DNA of 64,000 bases from OLB6 sp964467455 (GCA_964467455.1 CAYXQJ010000009.1:35777-99776); one strand, 5' to 3'; counted from the stretch's first letter, positions 35,005 to 44,642 are shown. Program-made: numbers and translations. Notes: generated by a model from the sequence alone, not told the origin.

Positions 35005-35577
35005 ATGATCACTACCCTCCGCATCAAGAACATGGTCTGCGCCCGTTGTCGGCGGGTGATCACCGAAGACCTCACAGCACTCGGCCTTGATGTCATCGAG
35101 GTGCGCTCGGGTGAAGCTGTGGTAAGCCACATGGATGAGTTGCCGATCAACACCATCCGAGAGGTACTCCATCGCAGTGGTTTCGATCTTGTAGAAGACA
35201 AGGCCACAGCGCTCGTGGAACAGGTCAAGAAGATCGTGATCGATCTAATTCAGGGCGACCAGATCAAGGAAATGCGATTGAAGTTGTCTGAATTCATCGA
35301 ACAGGAGACAGGCAAAGACTATCGATACGTGAGCACGGTCTTTTCCAATATCGCCGGTATCACGATCGAGAAGTATGTCATCGCACAGAGGATCGAGCGT
35401 GTAAAAGAACTGCTCGTCTATGATGAGATGTCGCTTTCCGACATCGCCTTCGAGCTCGGCTACAGCAGCGTTGCCTACCTGTCCAATCAGTTCAAGCAAG
35501 AGACGGGAATGACGCCGACGGCCTTCAAAAAACAAGCCGTCGCTGCTCGAAAAGACCTGGATTCGGTCGGTTCCTGA
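35005..35577 (+). CDS. AraC-family regulator fused to an N-terminal heavy-metal (HMA-like) domain
   Basis: This 190-residue protein joins two parts. Residues 1-65 form a ferredoxin-like HMA fold with the metal motif MVCARC (Cys12 and Cys15). Residues about 85-185 are an AraC-type double helix-turn-helix (IEKYVIAQRIERVKELL, MSLSDIAFELGYSSVAYLSNQFKQETGMTPTAFK). I infer that it senses Cu(I) through the CxxC and controls the copper genes directly downstream. It lies 98 bp upstream of copA on the same strand. The usual large AraC sensor domain is missing, and the HMA part takes its place. Confidence 0.88.
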   Translation: MITTLRIKNMVCARCRRVITEDLTALGLDVIEVRSGEAVVSHMDELPINTIREVLHRSGFDLVEDKATALVEQVKKIVIDLIQGDQIKEMRLKLSEFIEQETGKDYRYVSTVFSNIAGITIEKYVIAQRIERVKELLVYDEMSLSDIAFELGYSSVAYLSNQFKQETGMTPTAFKKQAVAARKDLDSVGS

Positions 35578-35611
35578 CCAAATCTGAAGATCTTACAACA
35601 GACATGTAGTG

Positions 35612-35642
35612 CCCTGTAACATCCTCGGTGTTGCTCAGGGCT
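35612..35642 (+). promoter_or_regulatory. Inverted repeat in the regulator-copA gap
   Basis: GCCCTG (35612-35617) pairs with CAGGGC (35637-35642), and an inner AACA/TGTT pair extends it. It sits between the regulator stop and the copA start. It may be an operator for the HMA-AraC protein or an mRNA hairpin that sets relative expression; no U-tract follows. Confidence 0.35.
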
Positions 35643-35675
35643 AGGTTGCATCCGTGATCATCAAGGATGCTTTTC

Positions 35676-37871
35676 ATGTCTACACACACAGCAAATCTCG
35701 CCATCTCCGGCATGACGTGCGCCTCCTGCGCCGTCAACGTCGAAGAAGCCCTCCGCAAGCTTGACGGCGTCAGCGACGTCACCGTCAACCCCGCCACCGA
35801 TACGGCCGTCGTTCTTTCCAACGGCCCTATCCAGGCGTCTCACCTCACACAGGCCGTGTCCGATGCCGGATATCGCGCTGTGCTCATCGACCCTGCGTCA
35901 ACAACGCGGGATGAAGTGGAATCGGTCAAAGAAGCCGAGTTCCGCGATCTTTCACGCCGGTTCTGGACCATCCTTCCGTTCTCGGTCGCTACGATGCTGC
36001 TGGGCATGGCAATGGTTGAGTCGCTGAACTGGCTTCAACTCCTCTTTACTGTCCCGGTGTTATGGTTCGGCGGTCGCGAGTTTTTCACCGCGGCGTGGAA
36101 CGCTGCCCGGCACCACCATGCAACGATGGACACTCTCGTTGCCGTTGGTACCGGTGCTGCCTTCCTCTACAGCGCAGTCGCTACCATCGCACCGGGACTC
36201 TTTCACGAAGCGGGTCAACATCCGCATGTCTACTTCGACACGACGGTGACCATCATCGCCCTGATCACCTTGGGCAAGCTTCTAGAAGTGCGAGCAAAAC
36301 GACGCACGTCCGATGCAATGAAGAAACTCCTCGGCTATCGTCCGACAACAGCGCGCGTGGTCCGCACCGGCTTCGAGGTCGATGTACCGATCGACGACGT
36401 TGCCCAAGGCGACACACTCGTGATCCGTCCGGGTGAGCGCATCCCCACGGATGCACGAGTCCTCACCGGCACAACCACTGTTGACGAGTCGATGATCACC
36501 GGCGAAAGTATGCCCGTCGTTCGCAATGTAGGCGACACCATCATCGGCGGCACCATCAACCGCACCGGTGCCATCAAGGCTACTGCGATCCGTGTCGGCA
36601 CAGAAACAACGCTGCATCAGATCCTCCGCGTGGTCGAACAAGCCCAAGGCAGTAAAGCGCCGATCCAGAAACTGGCCGACACCGTCAGTGGCTGGTTCGT
36701 GCCCGCCGTGATCATGATCGCCATCGCCACCTTCATCACCTGGTTCAACGTGCTGCCCGTTGATGAGCGCACTGCCACGGCATTGATCAACCTCGTCGCC
36801 GTCCTCATCATTGCTTGTCCGTGTGCACTCGGTCTCGCCACGCCGACGGCCATCATGGTCGGTACGGGCAAAGGCACCGAAGCAGGACTCGTCATCCGTA
36901 ACGCCGAAGCGCTGGAGACGGCACACAACACTACGATGGTCGTCCTCGACAAGACCGGTACCATCACCGAAGGCCGTCCCTCCGTCATCGCATCACGCCT
37001 CGCTCCCACGGCACCCGAGAACCTTCTCTCGCTGATCGCGTCCGTAGAAGTCAACAGCGAACACCCGCTCGCCGAAGCCCTTCTCACCTACACTCGCAGT
37101 GAGGGGGCAAGCACGTCCGACACGACCGATATCACCATCGAGGCCGGCAAGGGCATCACAGCCCACGTGCTTGGCCGCAAGGTCGCGATCGGCAATGAAA
37201 CGCTAGTGCCGGCCCCCTATCAGCAAGAGATCACAGAGTGGCGAGAGAAGGCTGCAACGGTGGTGCACGTGGCCGTCGATGATGTCTATGCCGGTTCGTT
37301 CGCGATCGCCGATGCGATCCGTCCGACGTCGGCTGCAGCCATCGCTTCACTACGTGCGATGGGTCTGCGTGTGGCGATGTTGTCGGGCGATGACAGCACC
37401 ACGGCGAATGCCGTCGCCAGAGCGGTCGGCATCACTGAAGTGTGGGCCAACGTCTTGCCGACGGACAAGATCGACATCGTGACCAAGCTGCAGGCCGCGG
37501 GCGAGCGCGTTGCCATGGTCGGCGACGGCATCAACGATGCTCCGGCACTCGCTCAAGCCGACGTCGGCATGGCTATCGGCACGGGTACGGATGTAGCCAT
37601 GGAGGCGGCCGACATCACATTGATGAATAGCGACCTGGGCAGTGTGCCGAAGGCGATCAAGCTCTCACGCGCCACGATGCGCAACATCAAGCAGAATCTC
37701 TTCTTCGCCTTTATCTACAATGTCCTCGGGATCCCACTGGCAGCCGGCGTCTTTGTGCCGTTGTTCGACCTTTCACTTGACCCGGCCATCGCGGCCGGCG
37801 CCATGGGTCTCAGCTCTGTCAGCGTCCTTACCAATGCCTTGCGTTTACGTTCATTCACCTTTTCGGAGTGA
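35676..37871 (+). CDS. copA: Copper-exporting P1B-type ATPase
   Basis: The ATG at 35676 lies 8 nt after AAGGA and is preferred over one 9 bp upstream, giving 731 residues. One N-terminal HMA domain carries GMTCASC (Cys15, Cys18). The core shows the TGES actuator motif near residue 275, the intramembrane CPC with ALGLATPTA near 380, the phosphorylation site DKTGT near 425, SEHPLAEA near 460 and GDGINDAPAL near 615, with the usual eight-helix membrane pattern. It pumps Cu(I) out of the cytoplasm using ATP. The single HMA domain and CPC indicate the P1B-1 class. The downstream cupredoxin and outer-membrane genes follow at 3-6 bp spacing. Confidence 0.95.
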   Translation: MSTHTANLAISGMTCASCAVNVEEALRKLDGVSDVTVNPATDTAVVLSNGPIQASHLTQAVSDAGYRAVLIDPASTTRDEVESVKEAEFRDLSRRFWTILPFSVATMLLGMAMVESLNWLQLLFTVPVLWFGGREFFTAAWNAARHHHATMDTLVAVGTGAAFLYSAVATIAPGLFHEAGQHPHVYFDTTVTIIALITLGKLLEVRAKRRTSDAMKKLLGYRPTTARVVRTGFEVDVPIDDVAQGDTLVIRPGERIPTDARVLTGTTTVDESMITGESMPVVRNVGDTIIGGTINRTGAIKATAIRVGTETTLHQILRVVEQAQGSKAPIQKLADTVSGWFVPAVIMIAIATFITWFNVLPVDERTATALINLVAVLIIACPCALGLATPTAIMVGTGKGTEAGLVIRNAEALETAHNTTMVVLDKTGTITEGRPSVIASRLAPTAPENLLSLIASVEVNSEHPLAEALLTYTRSEGASTSDTTDITIEAGKGITAHVLGRKVAIGNETLVPAPYQQEITEWREKAATVVHVAVDDVYAGSFAIADAIRPTSAAAIASLRAMGLRVAMLSGDDSTTANAVARAVGITEVWANVLPTDKIDIVTKLQAAGERVAMVGDGINDAPALAQADVGMAIGTGTDVAMEAADITLMNSDLGSVPKAIKLSRATMRNIKQNLFFAFIYNVLGIPLAAGVFVPLFDLSLDPAIAAGAMGLSSVSVLTNALRLRSFTFSE

Positions 37872-37877
37872 TCCATC

Positions 37878-38255
37878 ATGGATACAGCCCAAATGCTCGT
37901 TACAAGTGTTGGCCTTGCACTTATGGTTTTCACGGCCAAACATTTTCTCTCACCATCTAAGGTTCCTGCCATGTCTGCAACAGAAATGAATGGCGTGCAA
38001 CAACAGACCATCCAGGTAAAGGGTGGCTATTCTCCCAACAGCATTCGCGTGAAGGCCGGACGTCCGGTGCGGTTGATCTTCGACCGACACGAAACATCGG
38101 CCTGCAGTGCGGAGTTAGTGATCCCGGACTTCGGGATCCGCAAGGATCTTCCTGCCCACAAGCAGACGTCGATCGAGTTCACGCCGACGAAAGCCGGCAA
38201 CTATGAGTTTACCTGCGGCATGAACATGCTGCGTGGCACGATCATCGCGGAGTAA
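37878..38255 (+). CDS. Membrane-anchored cupredoxin-domain protein
   Basis: This 125-residue protein has one N-terminal hydrophobic segment (MLVTSVGLALMVFTA) that should anchor it on the periplasmic side of the inner membrane. A cupredoxin fold of about 80 residues follows (IQVKGGYSPNSIRVKAGRPV, FTCGMNMLRGTI). Candidate copper ligands are His71, Cys113 and Met115 or Met117, and Cys76 is nearby. It starts 6 bp after copA with GGAG upstream and is surely co-transcribed. It probably takes copper delivered by CopA and passes it on or stores it in the periplasm. Confidence 0.85.
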   Translation: MDTAQMLVTSVGLALMVFTAKHFLSPSKVPAMSATEMNGVQQQTIQVKGGYSPNSIRVKAGRPVRLIFDRHETSACSAELVIPDFGIRKDLPAHKQTSIEFTPTKAGNYEFTCGMNMLRGTIIAE

Positions 38256-38258
38256 GCC

Positions 38259-39572
38259 ATGAAGACCATCATCCTTTCACTCGCCCTTCTGTTCATCTTG
38301 TCGGTGCTGACCCCTACGGTCAGCACCTCACAAGAGCACGATCAGCACGAAATGTCGGCTATCACTTCCCTCTCATTGCCGATGACGCGCAATGGTTCGG
38401 GTACAGGATGGCAGCCGGATGCCTCTCCGATGTATGCCTATATGGATCATGATCTCGGCGGATGGCAGTTGATGGCTCACGGTTCCTTGTTCCTGCGTCA
38501 GACGTGGGTCAACATCAATAACAAGGGTCAACGAAGCGCAGAACACTTCGACGCGCCGAACTACATCATGGCCATGGTCCAGCGCAAGATCGGCGACAAC
38601 GGTCTGCTCGGCATCGAAGGCATGTTGTCATTCGACCCGCTCACGATCGGCGGCGCTGGCTATCCGCTCTTGTTCCAAACAGGTGAATCCTGGGAGGGAC
38701 AGCCACTTGTGGACCGGCAACATCCACACGACCTGTTCGCATCGATCGCCGTGATGTACACGCAGCGGTTCTCCAATGACGTTGATGTCACCGCCTACCT
38801 TGGCTATCCGGGTGAGCCGGCAATGGGTCCCACCGCGTTCATGCACCGGGCTTCCAGCATTGCCAACCCCGATGCTCCTCTCGGTCACCACTGGCTTGAT
38901 GCCACACACATCGTGTTCGGTGTCGGCACGCTCGGCTTTCGCCTTGGACAGTTCAAGGTCGAAGGCAGCATCTTCACGGGCAAGGAGCCGGACGAGAACC
39001 GATACAACTTCGACAAGCCGCTCTTTGACTCCTACTCCTGGCGACTCTCCTGGGCGCCAAGCCGCAACATTACGGCGCAGGTATCACAAGCATACCTGAA
39101 TGCACCGGAGTACGGTTCGACCACGGATGTGCGCCGCACAACAGCGTCCGTACAGTTCGCCGCCGGCGATCGCGACGCATGGTGGTCCGGTATTGTCGCG
39201 TTAGGCCACAACGACGCAGGCCATGGACACGAAGAATACGCCGTCCTTGCTGAAGCCGCCGTTGATCTTGACGGCACCATTCCCTACTTCCGTGCCGAGT
39301 GGGTGCAAAAGACCCAAGAGGAGTTGGGCATCCACGTCGACGGTGCACACGGAATGATCGAAGACATCGGCTCCTTTAGTCTTGGCCTTTCGCAGCGGCT
39401 GGCATCTGTGGTCGGACTTGACCTTTCGGTTGGCGCTCAAGGCACCGTGAACATGATCAGTGAAGATCTCAAGCCATTCTACGGGAGCAATCCGATCTCT
39501 GCCCAGGTCTACGTGCGATTCACACCTTCACTTTCATCCATACTTGGAGGCGACGATGCTCACCACCATTGA
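38259..39572 (+). CDS. His-rich outer-membrane protein of the copper operon
   Basis: This 437-residue protein has a signal peptide (LALLFILSVLTPTVSTSQ). A His/Met-rich mature start (EHDQHEMSA) leads to amphipathic beta strands through the whole length, typical of an outer-membrane barrel. Many His and Met residues lie in loops (YAYMDHDLGGWQLMAHG, DRQHPHDLF, HNDAGHGHEEY, HVDGAHGM), and the C-terminus is DDAHHH. The start is 3 bp after the cupredoxin stop, with GGAG upstream. By position and composition it probably binds or exports copper across the outer membrane; the mechanism is unknown. I cannot name the family with certainty. Confidence 0.75.
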   Translation: MKTIILSLALLFILSVLTPTVSTSQEHDQHEMSAITSLSLPMTRNGSGTGWQPDASPMYAYMDHDLGGWQLMAHGSLFLRQTWVNINNKGQRSAEHFDAPNYIMAMVQRKIGDNGLLGIEGMLSFDPLTIGGAGYPLLFQTGESWEGQPLVDRQHPHDLFASIAVMYTQRFSNDVDVTAYLGYPGEPAMGPTAFMHRASSIANPDAPLGHHWLDATHIVFGVGTLGFRLGQFKVEGSIFTGKEPDENRYNFDKPLFDSYSWRLSWAPSRNITAQVSQAYLNAPEYGSTTDVRRTTASVQFAAGDRDAWWSGIVALGHNDAGHGHEEYAVLAEAAVDLDGTIPYFRAEWVQKTQEELGIHVDGAHGMIEDIGSFSLGLSQRLASVVGLDLSVGAQGTVNMISEDLKPFYGSNPISAQVYVRFTPSLSSILGGDDAHHH

Positions 39573-40140
39573 TGTGCTCGAAGCGGCACAGAATCTTGGC
39601 AGCGGCTATCGTGACTACCGCACACACGTTCAGCAACTGTTAGCCGAAGGTCGCTCGACCGGGAATCTTCAAACAGAAACACGTCTGCAGTTCACGATCC
39701 TCAATGAACACCGACAGGATCGTCTCGACCACACGATCGAACTACGCACCGAGCTTCTTCACAGCATCACGCGCCTTCAGCGTCCACAAACTTGGTTAGT
39801 ACTCACCGAAGGTTGGTGCGGTGACAGTGCCCATGCCCTCCCGGTGATGTCAAAGATCGCAGAAGCAAGTAACGGCTTGATCGAAATCAAGATCCTGATC
39901 GCCGCGGACCATCCGGAGATCATGAATTTGTATCTGACGCATGGAAAGCGGACCGTTCCCAAGCTCATCGTGTTCGATCGTCACACCGGCGACGAACTTG
40001 CCACGTGGGGTCCACGTCCGGAGATCGCCGAATTGATGGCCCGCGACGGGCACATGGCTCTCTACACCTGGTATGCTAATGATCGAACGGCTGAGATCCA
40101 GAAAGAACTGGCCGCGCTGTTAGCTGACCTTGGTCGTTGA
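39556..40140 (+). CDS. Thioredoxin-like protein with WCGD motif
   Basis: The start is the ATG at 39556, just after GGAGG, giving 194 residues and a 17-bp overlap with the copper outer-membrane gene. The protein is one thioredoxin fold with a long N-terminal helical extension. The active-site segment is TEGWCGDSAHALPVM, as in the Thioredoxin_9 family. The second Cys is Asp, so it cannot do standard CxxC exchange. The conserved cis-proline loop is present as RTVPKLIVFD. Its coupling to the copper operon suggests a role in copper stress, but the substrate is unknown. Confidence 0.82.
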   Translation: MLTTIDVLEAAQNLGSGYRDYRTHVQQLLAEGRSTGNLQTETRLQFTILNEHRQDRLDHTIELRTELLHSITRLQRPQTWLVLTEGWCGDSAHALPVMSKIAEASNGLIEIKILIAADHPEIMNLYLTHGKRTVPKLIVFDRHTGDELATWGPRPEIAELMARDGHMALYTWYANDRTAEIQKELAALLADLGR

Positions 40141-40145
40141 GAAGG

Positions 40146-40695
40146 TCGGGTGTTTCGGCCCAACATAGACGATCAGCCAGCGTTGCTCATCGATCTTGAG
40201 GGCCGAACTACGGTCGCCACGACTCCGCATCGTTGGATTCAGCATGAATAGGACCGTCCTGCGGTGCCCCAGTCGGCGCGGCATAATGCCATTCGTTTCG
40301 GAAGTAGATCACGGCCGGATCGATCACGGGTCTGACAGCATGATCAAATCGTGCGCCGGGCTCGAACGTGTAGTGGATGCCGTCATCACTGATGGCAGAG
40401 TAGGTGTTGACGATCTCGTTCAAGCCGCCAACGGGCATGCCGTCGCTGGAACTGAAGTAGATCCGAACGCGGCCGTTTCTGTCCACGTCCGGCCGACATC
40501 ATAGTAGAACTTCACAGCAATACGGTCCCACGTCGGCGCTGTGCGCGGCTCGCGGAACCATAGGCCTGAGGAATCTTGAAAAGTTGTCGTCGTCGCGAAG
40601 ACTCGTCCATCCTGCGACCATGCCATCAAGAGCGGCGAATTCCAAGGTCCGTTCGGTTCGGCTGCAGTGACGATCGCTTTGTTACTTGACAACAT
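40146..40695 (-). pseudogene. Decayed secreted glycosidase-like gene
   Basis: Two overlapping minus-strand frames hold pieces of one protein. The first has SPLLMAWSQDGRVFATTTT and EPRTAPTWDRIAVKFYYD. The second has GRVRIYFSSSDGMPVGGLNE, VNTYSAISDDGIHYTFEPGA and WHYAAPTGAPQDGPIHAES. A frameshift occurs near 40480, a stop near 40205, and a third frame continues with ALKIDEQRWLIVYVGPKHP to about 40150. The text resembles five-bladed glycosidase or sialidase-like proteins. Segments seem missing both before and at the frameshift. No usable start or signal peptide remains, so I call it a pseudogene. Confidence 0.7.
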
Positions 40696-42733
40696 GTGCT
40701 TTCCCGATCAACAAACCTGCGGTGTTGTACACCATGACGTAGTACGATCCCGCCGATATAGCTTGAAGGTCCAATGTTACCGTAGGGGCTTCACGGTTTA
40801 CGTCGATCGACGTGACGATCCGTCCACTCACCGCGACGAGATCCAATTGTGTTGCTTCGGGTAATGACGCAAGGTTCACGGTCACTTGCGCTGACGCAGG
40901 ATTCGGTGAAACAACAAGTTGCGGGACTTCTTCTTCATTGACGGTGACCGCGTTTAACGGGATCCGGTAGATCGTCCCACCCTCACCGGCTGCCGTGATC
41001 ACGCCATCAGCGATCAACACAGACTGCAACTGGGTGTATGTGCGGATCTGCTGCCAATTCGATGATGCGGTTGGACGAACGAAGATAGAACCGTCTGCAG
41101 CGACGACGACAATGAGCCCGGTTGTTGGATCGTGATCTACCGATGTAAACAATGACGTCGTACGTGGCCCGGTAACCGTCTCGAATGTCACGCCGGCGTC
41201 GCTGGTGCGCAGGATCGTTCCGCCTTCTCCGACTACGTAGCCATGACCATTGGCATCAAGATCAAGGTCCATCAACACAGCATCAACGCCGACGGACGAA
41301 CGTGTCCACGTTACACCACTATTGTCTGTGTAGAGGACCGTGCCGCCACTTCCGCATACAGCAGCTTTGCGAACAGCATAGTTCTCCACGTCGTAAAGAT
41401 CCACACCCTGCTCAACGTGAACTTCAGACCACTCACTTGGATTAGCGGCACGTAGTACACGGCTACCGTCAACGATCCACATGTCGCCCGCAGTTGATAA
41501 CGCCCGCACGGCCCGCAGTCCCGTACCGGGTGTTGTGGCGCGATACCACGTGGTGTCAGCGTCGAACTTCCATTCTATCCTTCCATCATACGTTGCAAGC
41601 AACGTCATGTTCGCTTGGTCTATTCGGCTTACTGCAGCAACCATTGTGTCTCGGTCACGGACGGTGGTCCAACGGCCATTTGCTTGAAGCAGATGGACCG
41701 ACCCGCTCGACCCAACAAACCAACGGTCTCCAGTTGAAGCCCGCATCTGATCGAAGTAGAAGGGGGCATCGTAGGTGCCCACATCGTTGAGTGCTGGCTT
41801 GGTGAGGTCGAATGACCGGATCAGACCGTCATCACCGATCACGTAGATCAACGTCGGTGAAGATGGCACAGCCGCTGCATCTCGCACGGTTACTGAGTCG
41901 GTCATCCAATATGACGATGTCCATGCCGATAGATTCGAAACATAGACCATCCCATCAAATGAGCCACACGCAAACACGCGGTCACCTACACGCCGCAGCC
42001 GCGTGATCGTACCATTGTTGATCGTCGATGCCGTACTCCATGATGCACCACCATCAGTAGTCTGCAAGATCTCACGAGCGGCACCGGCAAAACCAAACTG
42101 ACGGTCACGGAACCAACATGAAGAAAGCGTGCGATCTGTCGTACCAACACTTGCGGACCATGTGTTCGACGACGGCAAGAGCGTGCCTACAAGACCAACA
42201 GGTCCAACGGCTTTTACGCTACCGTCAGGAAGAGCGAACGCATCGTTGAACGAAAGTGCTGTAGGAACCGTTTGTTCTGTCCACGATCGACCCTGATCTG
42301 TGGAAACAAGTGCCGTTCCGCCAGTCCCAACACAGATCACACGATCGATACTCACGACAGCGATCGCCAACAAATTCTCATTCGTTCCAGAATTAACACG
42401 CTCCCACGTAGCACCATTGTCCGTACTACGAATGATGCAGCCCATGGTGCCAACGGCGATCGCCAGACCAGGGCCGACATATTCGACTCGATTCAGCATC
42501 GTTGAGTCACCGGCCTGAGTGTCGAAGATCCGTCGCCACTTCAACACCGTTGGGTCAGTGACGACAATGGTACCACGATCACCACAAGCGATCCCGGACT
42601 CACCTTGAGTAGCGATCGAGGTTAGATGGACGCCACCGAATTGCCACATGTCGATCCGCTGAGGTGCCTGGCCTTGTGCGGGGATCACCACGGCACAGAC
42701 CACGCTGAGTATGCTGATCATGTACGTTCGCAT
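40682..42733 (-). CDS. Secreted YCF48/BNR-like propeller with T9SS tail
   Basis: This 683-residue protein starts at an ATG with GGAG upstream and has a signal peptide (ISILSVVCAVVIPAQG). Repeated blades include GDRGTIVVTDPT, AVGTMGCIIRSTDNGATWE, VGTGGTALVSTDQGRSWTE, GSGGTVLYTDNSGVTWTR and GEGGTILRTSDAGVTFE, as in YCF48-type propellers. The linker VNEEEVPQLVVSPNPASAQ leads to a T9SS type-A tail ending KAHVVK. It is the last intact gene of the minus-strand run that starts near 51 kb, 13 bp after the preceding gene. It is probably a surface-exposed binding protein. Confidence 0.85.
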   Translation of the reverse strand: MRTYMISILSVVCAVVIPAQGQAPQRIDMWQFGGVHLTSIATQGESGIACGDRGTIVVTDPTVLKWRRIFDTQAGDSTMLNRVEYVGPGLAIAVGTMGCIIRSTDNGATWERVNSGTNENLLAIAVVSIDRVICVGTGGTALVSTDQGRSWTEQTVPTALSFNDAFALPDGSVKAVGPVGLVGTLLPSSNTWSASVGTTDRTLSSCWFRDRQFGFAGAAREILQTTDGGASWSTASTINNGTITRLRRVGDRVFACGSFDGMVYVSNLSAWTSSYWMTDSVTVRDAAAVPSSPTLIYVIGDDGLIRSFDLTKPALNDVGTYDAPFYFDQMRASTGDRWFVGSSGSVHLLQANGRWTTVRDRDTMVAAVSRIDQANMTLLATYDGRIEWKFDADTTWYRATTPGTGLRAVRALSTAGDMWIVDGSRVLRAANPSEWSEVHVEQGVDLYDVENYAVRKAAVCGSGGTVLYTDNSGVTWTRSSVGVDAVLMDLDLDANGHGYVVGEGGTILRTSDAGVTFETVTGPRTTSLFTSVDHDPTTGLIVVVAADGSIFVRPTASSNWQQIRTYTQLQSVLIADGVITAAGEGGTIYRIPLNAVTVNEEEVPQLVVSPNPASAQVTVNLASLPEATQLDLVAVSGRIVTSIDVNREAPTVTLDLQAISAGSYYVMVYNTAGLLIGKAHVVK

Positions 42734-42746
42734 CGTTGTGTCTCCG

Positions 42747-44642
42747 TTATTCAGTGGTGAGGATCAGTGGCGGATACGGTTCGTAGGACCAGTATGCGTA
42801 TGAACGCAGCGACCCAAAGAACTTCGTTGTCGTGTAACCATGACTTCGACCGTAGACTTGGATATTGTTCCAACTGCCCTTCATGGTCTCGCAGGCCAAC
42901 ATCACCACGTCTGTCAAGAACGGGCTTTTCGGACAATTGAACTCGCGCTGCGTGATGGCCGTTACGTGCGAAGCCGAACGTGAAGGAACATTCCATCCAC
43001 CTACATCCATCCGAGCCATGTTGATGTGACCACCAGAGCCATGCCCAACAAAGGCGAAGACCTTGATGCATGGGTTGCTGAAGACCGGATCGAACTCATT
43101 CACAAGCATGGAATCATCAGCGATCACATCGTAACCGACAGATTCATAGTGATCGACCATGGTCTCCCATGCCGATCGCAATGCCGCCGACCTGCCGCCA
43201 TACGGTGACTCAGCGTTGCCGTCACCAAGCCAGTAGTCATAGATCGCTGAACCAACCTTGCTTGCACTCGTCCCCTCATCGTCGCCAAGCCCAACAAAGG
43301 CCTTCGGCTTTCCAACTGCTCGTAGCGTATCCAAGAGGGTCACCGGATCATCATCGGCTTGTGCACCACCATCGTTGATCACACATTGCAAGATCGTTGG
43401 TTGTGATGCAGACCTACGCACCACGACCGATGGACCGGATGTTGGCAGTACAAGTGCTCCGCCGCCACCTATGATCGACCATTGATACGATAGACCGTCG
43501 GCTGATGTGCCATTGATCGTATCGTTGGGAGCGCACGTTGTCGGAGATTCGGCACACACCAATCGATAGCTATCAATATCTGTGGCTCTCACGGACGCCA
43601 GCGTTAGATACTCCGGACAAAGGAACGGAGCGGATGTCAACTCGATGCCGCGTGCAGCACTGATGCCCGCATCCTTCTCCCAAGTAGGCGGTAGCGGCGA
43701 ACACGCACGTCCGGCCCGTCCTTCCGTCGGTACATCGGCATGAGGCGAGAGTTGCTGAATGACCGTTCCTATTGCAAGCGAACCGGGCTGCCACGTTGGC
43801 TTAAAATCTGAGGAGTATATCCTCGAGATCGAGACGTTAAAGGTAACCGACCCACTGATCTCCGCATCTGCCGCCTTCCCACTACCATTTCTCACGCGCA
43901 AACGCACGGTAGCAGAATAGACCAACGGGTCGGGGCATATCGGCAGCTGATACATGACTGTCGAGTGGTTACCACTTGCCCCCTGAATGATCGTTCCTGG
44001 TCCTTCGAGGGTCCACTCATACGTCACATCGTCAGGATATGGTCCACGTAGGACCATGGTATCTTCTTCAGCACATCCACACGATTGCTGCAGCAGATCC
44101 ATATCGGAGACAAGCGCGGAGATTCCGACCACATCTCCTGGACGCAGCATATCACCAATGGCCGGAGTGTCCGGCCAGATACGTAGCGGCTGTTCGATCA
44201 CCATGGCAGGTCCGGCATGCCACGATTCTCCTGCCTTACACCCCGGCTTCAGCGCTTCAAAGATGAGATCGATCGCATTGTCCGGCGGGTCGATCTCCGA
44301 GCTATACAGCACGGTGGCGCGAGCGACGTAGGTTCCCGTCGTCTGCGGCGAGAAGGTCTGTTCCGCCGTCACCGTTCTTTCGGTATAGGGGGCAAGTGTT
44401 GACTCGTCTTGGGTGTAGCTGAACACCGTTTGACCACTTGCAACAGTTCCCTTCCAGATCTCAAAACGGACGGCAAACGCATCGGCCAGCACATTGTCAT
44501 TTCGCACCAGCAATTGCAGCCGGTACAAGCCAGACGTGATCATCACAACGTCGAGCTTTTTGGCAACAAAGTCCGTCGCCTGCACAAGCACCGGTGCGGT
44601 GATGAAAAAGATCACCGCCAGTTTGAACCGTATGGTTCGCAT
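42747..44642 (-). CDS. Secreted protein with a caspase/CHAT-like peptidase C-terminus
   Basis: This 631-residue protein starts at an ATG after GAGGAGGGAAC and has a signal peptide (LAVIFFITAPVLVQA). Residues 25-430 are beta-rich Ig/CARDB- and PKD-like domains (SGLYRLQLLVRNDNVLADAF, YEWTLEGPGTII, YQWSIIGGGGALVL). From about 440 the fold changes. IKVFAFVGHGSGGHINM has a His-Gly pair at His534, and TDVVMLACET has Cys584 50 residues later, the order and spacing of a caspase-fold His/Cys dyad. The final residues do not form a clear T9SS tail. An extracellular cysteine peptidase is inferred; inactive homologues exist in this clan. Confidence 0.7.
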   Translation of the reverse strand: MRTIRFKLAVIFFITAPVLVQATDFVAKKLDVVMITSGLYRLQLLVRNDNVLADAFAVRFEIWKGTVASGQTVFSYTQDESTLAPYTERTVTAEQTFSPQTTGTYVARATVLYSSEIDPPDNAIDLIFEALKPGCKAGESWHAGPAMVIEQPLRIWPDTPAIGDMLRPGDVVGISALVSDMDLLQQSCGCAEEDTMVLRGPYPDDVTYEWTLEGPGTIIQGASGNHSTVMYQLPICPDPLVYSATVRLRVRNGSGKAADAEISGSVTFNVSISRIYSSDFKPTWQPGSLAIGTVIQQLSPHADVPTEGRAGRACSPLPPTWEKDAGISAARGIELTSAPFLCPEYLTLASVRATDIDSYRLVCAESPTTCAPNDTINGTSADGLSYQWSIIGGGGALVLPTSGPSVVVRRSASQPTILQCVINDGGAQADDDPVTLLDTLRAVGKPKAFVGLGDDEGTSASKVGSAIYDYWLGDGNAESPYGGRSAALRSAWETMVDHYESVGYDVIADDSMLVNEFDPVFSNPCIKVFAFVGHGSGGHINMARMDVGGWNVPSRSASHVTAITQREFNCPKSPFLTDVVMLACETMKGSWNNIQVYGRSHGYTTTKFFGSLRSYAYWSYEPYPPLILTTE

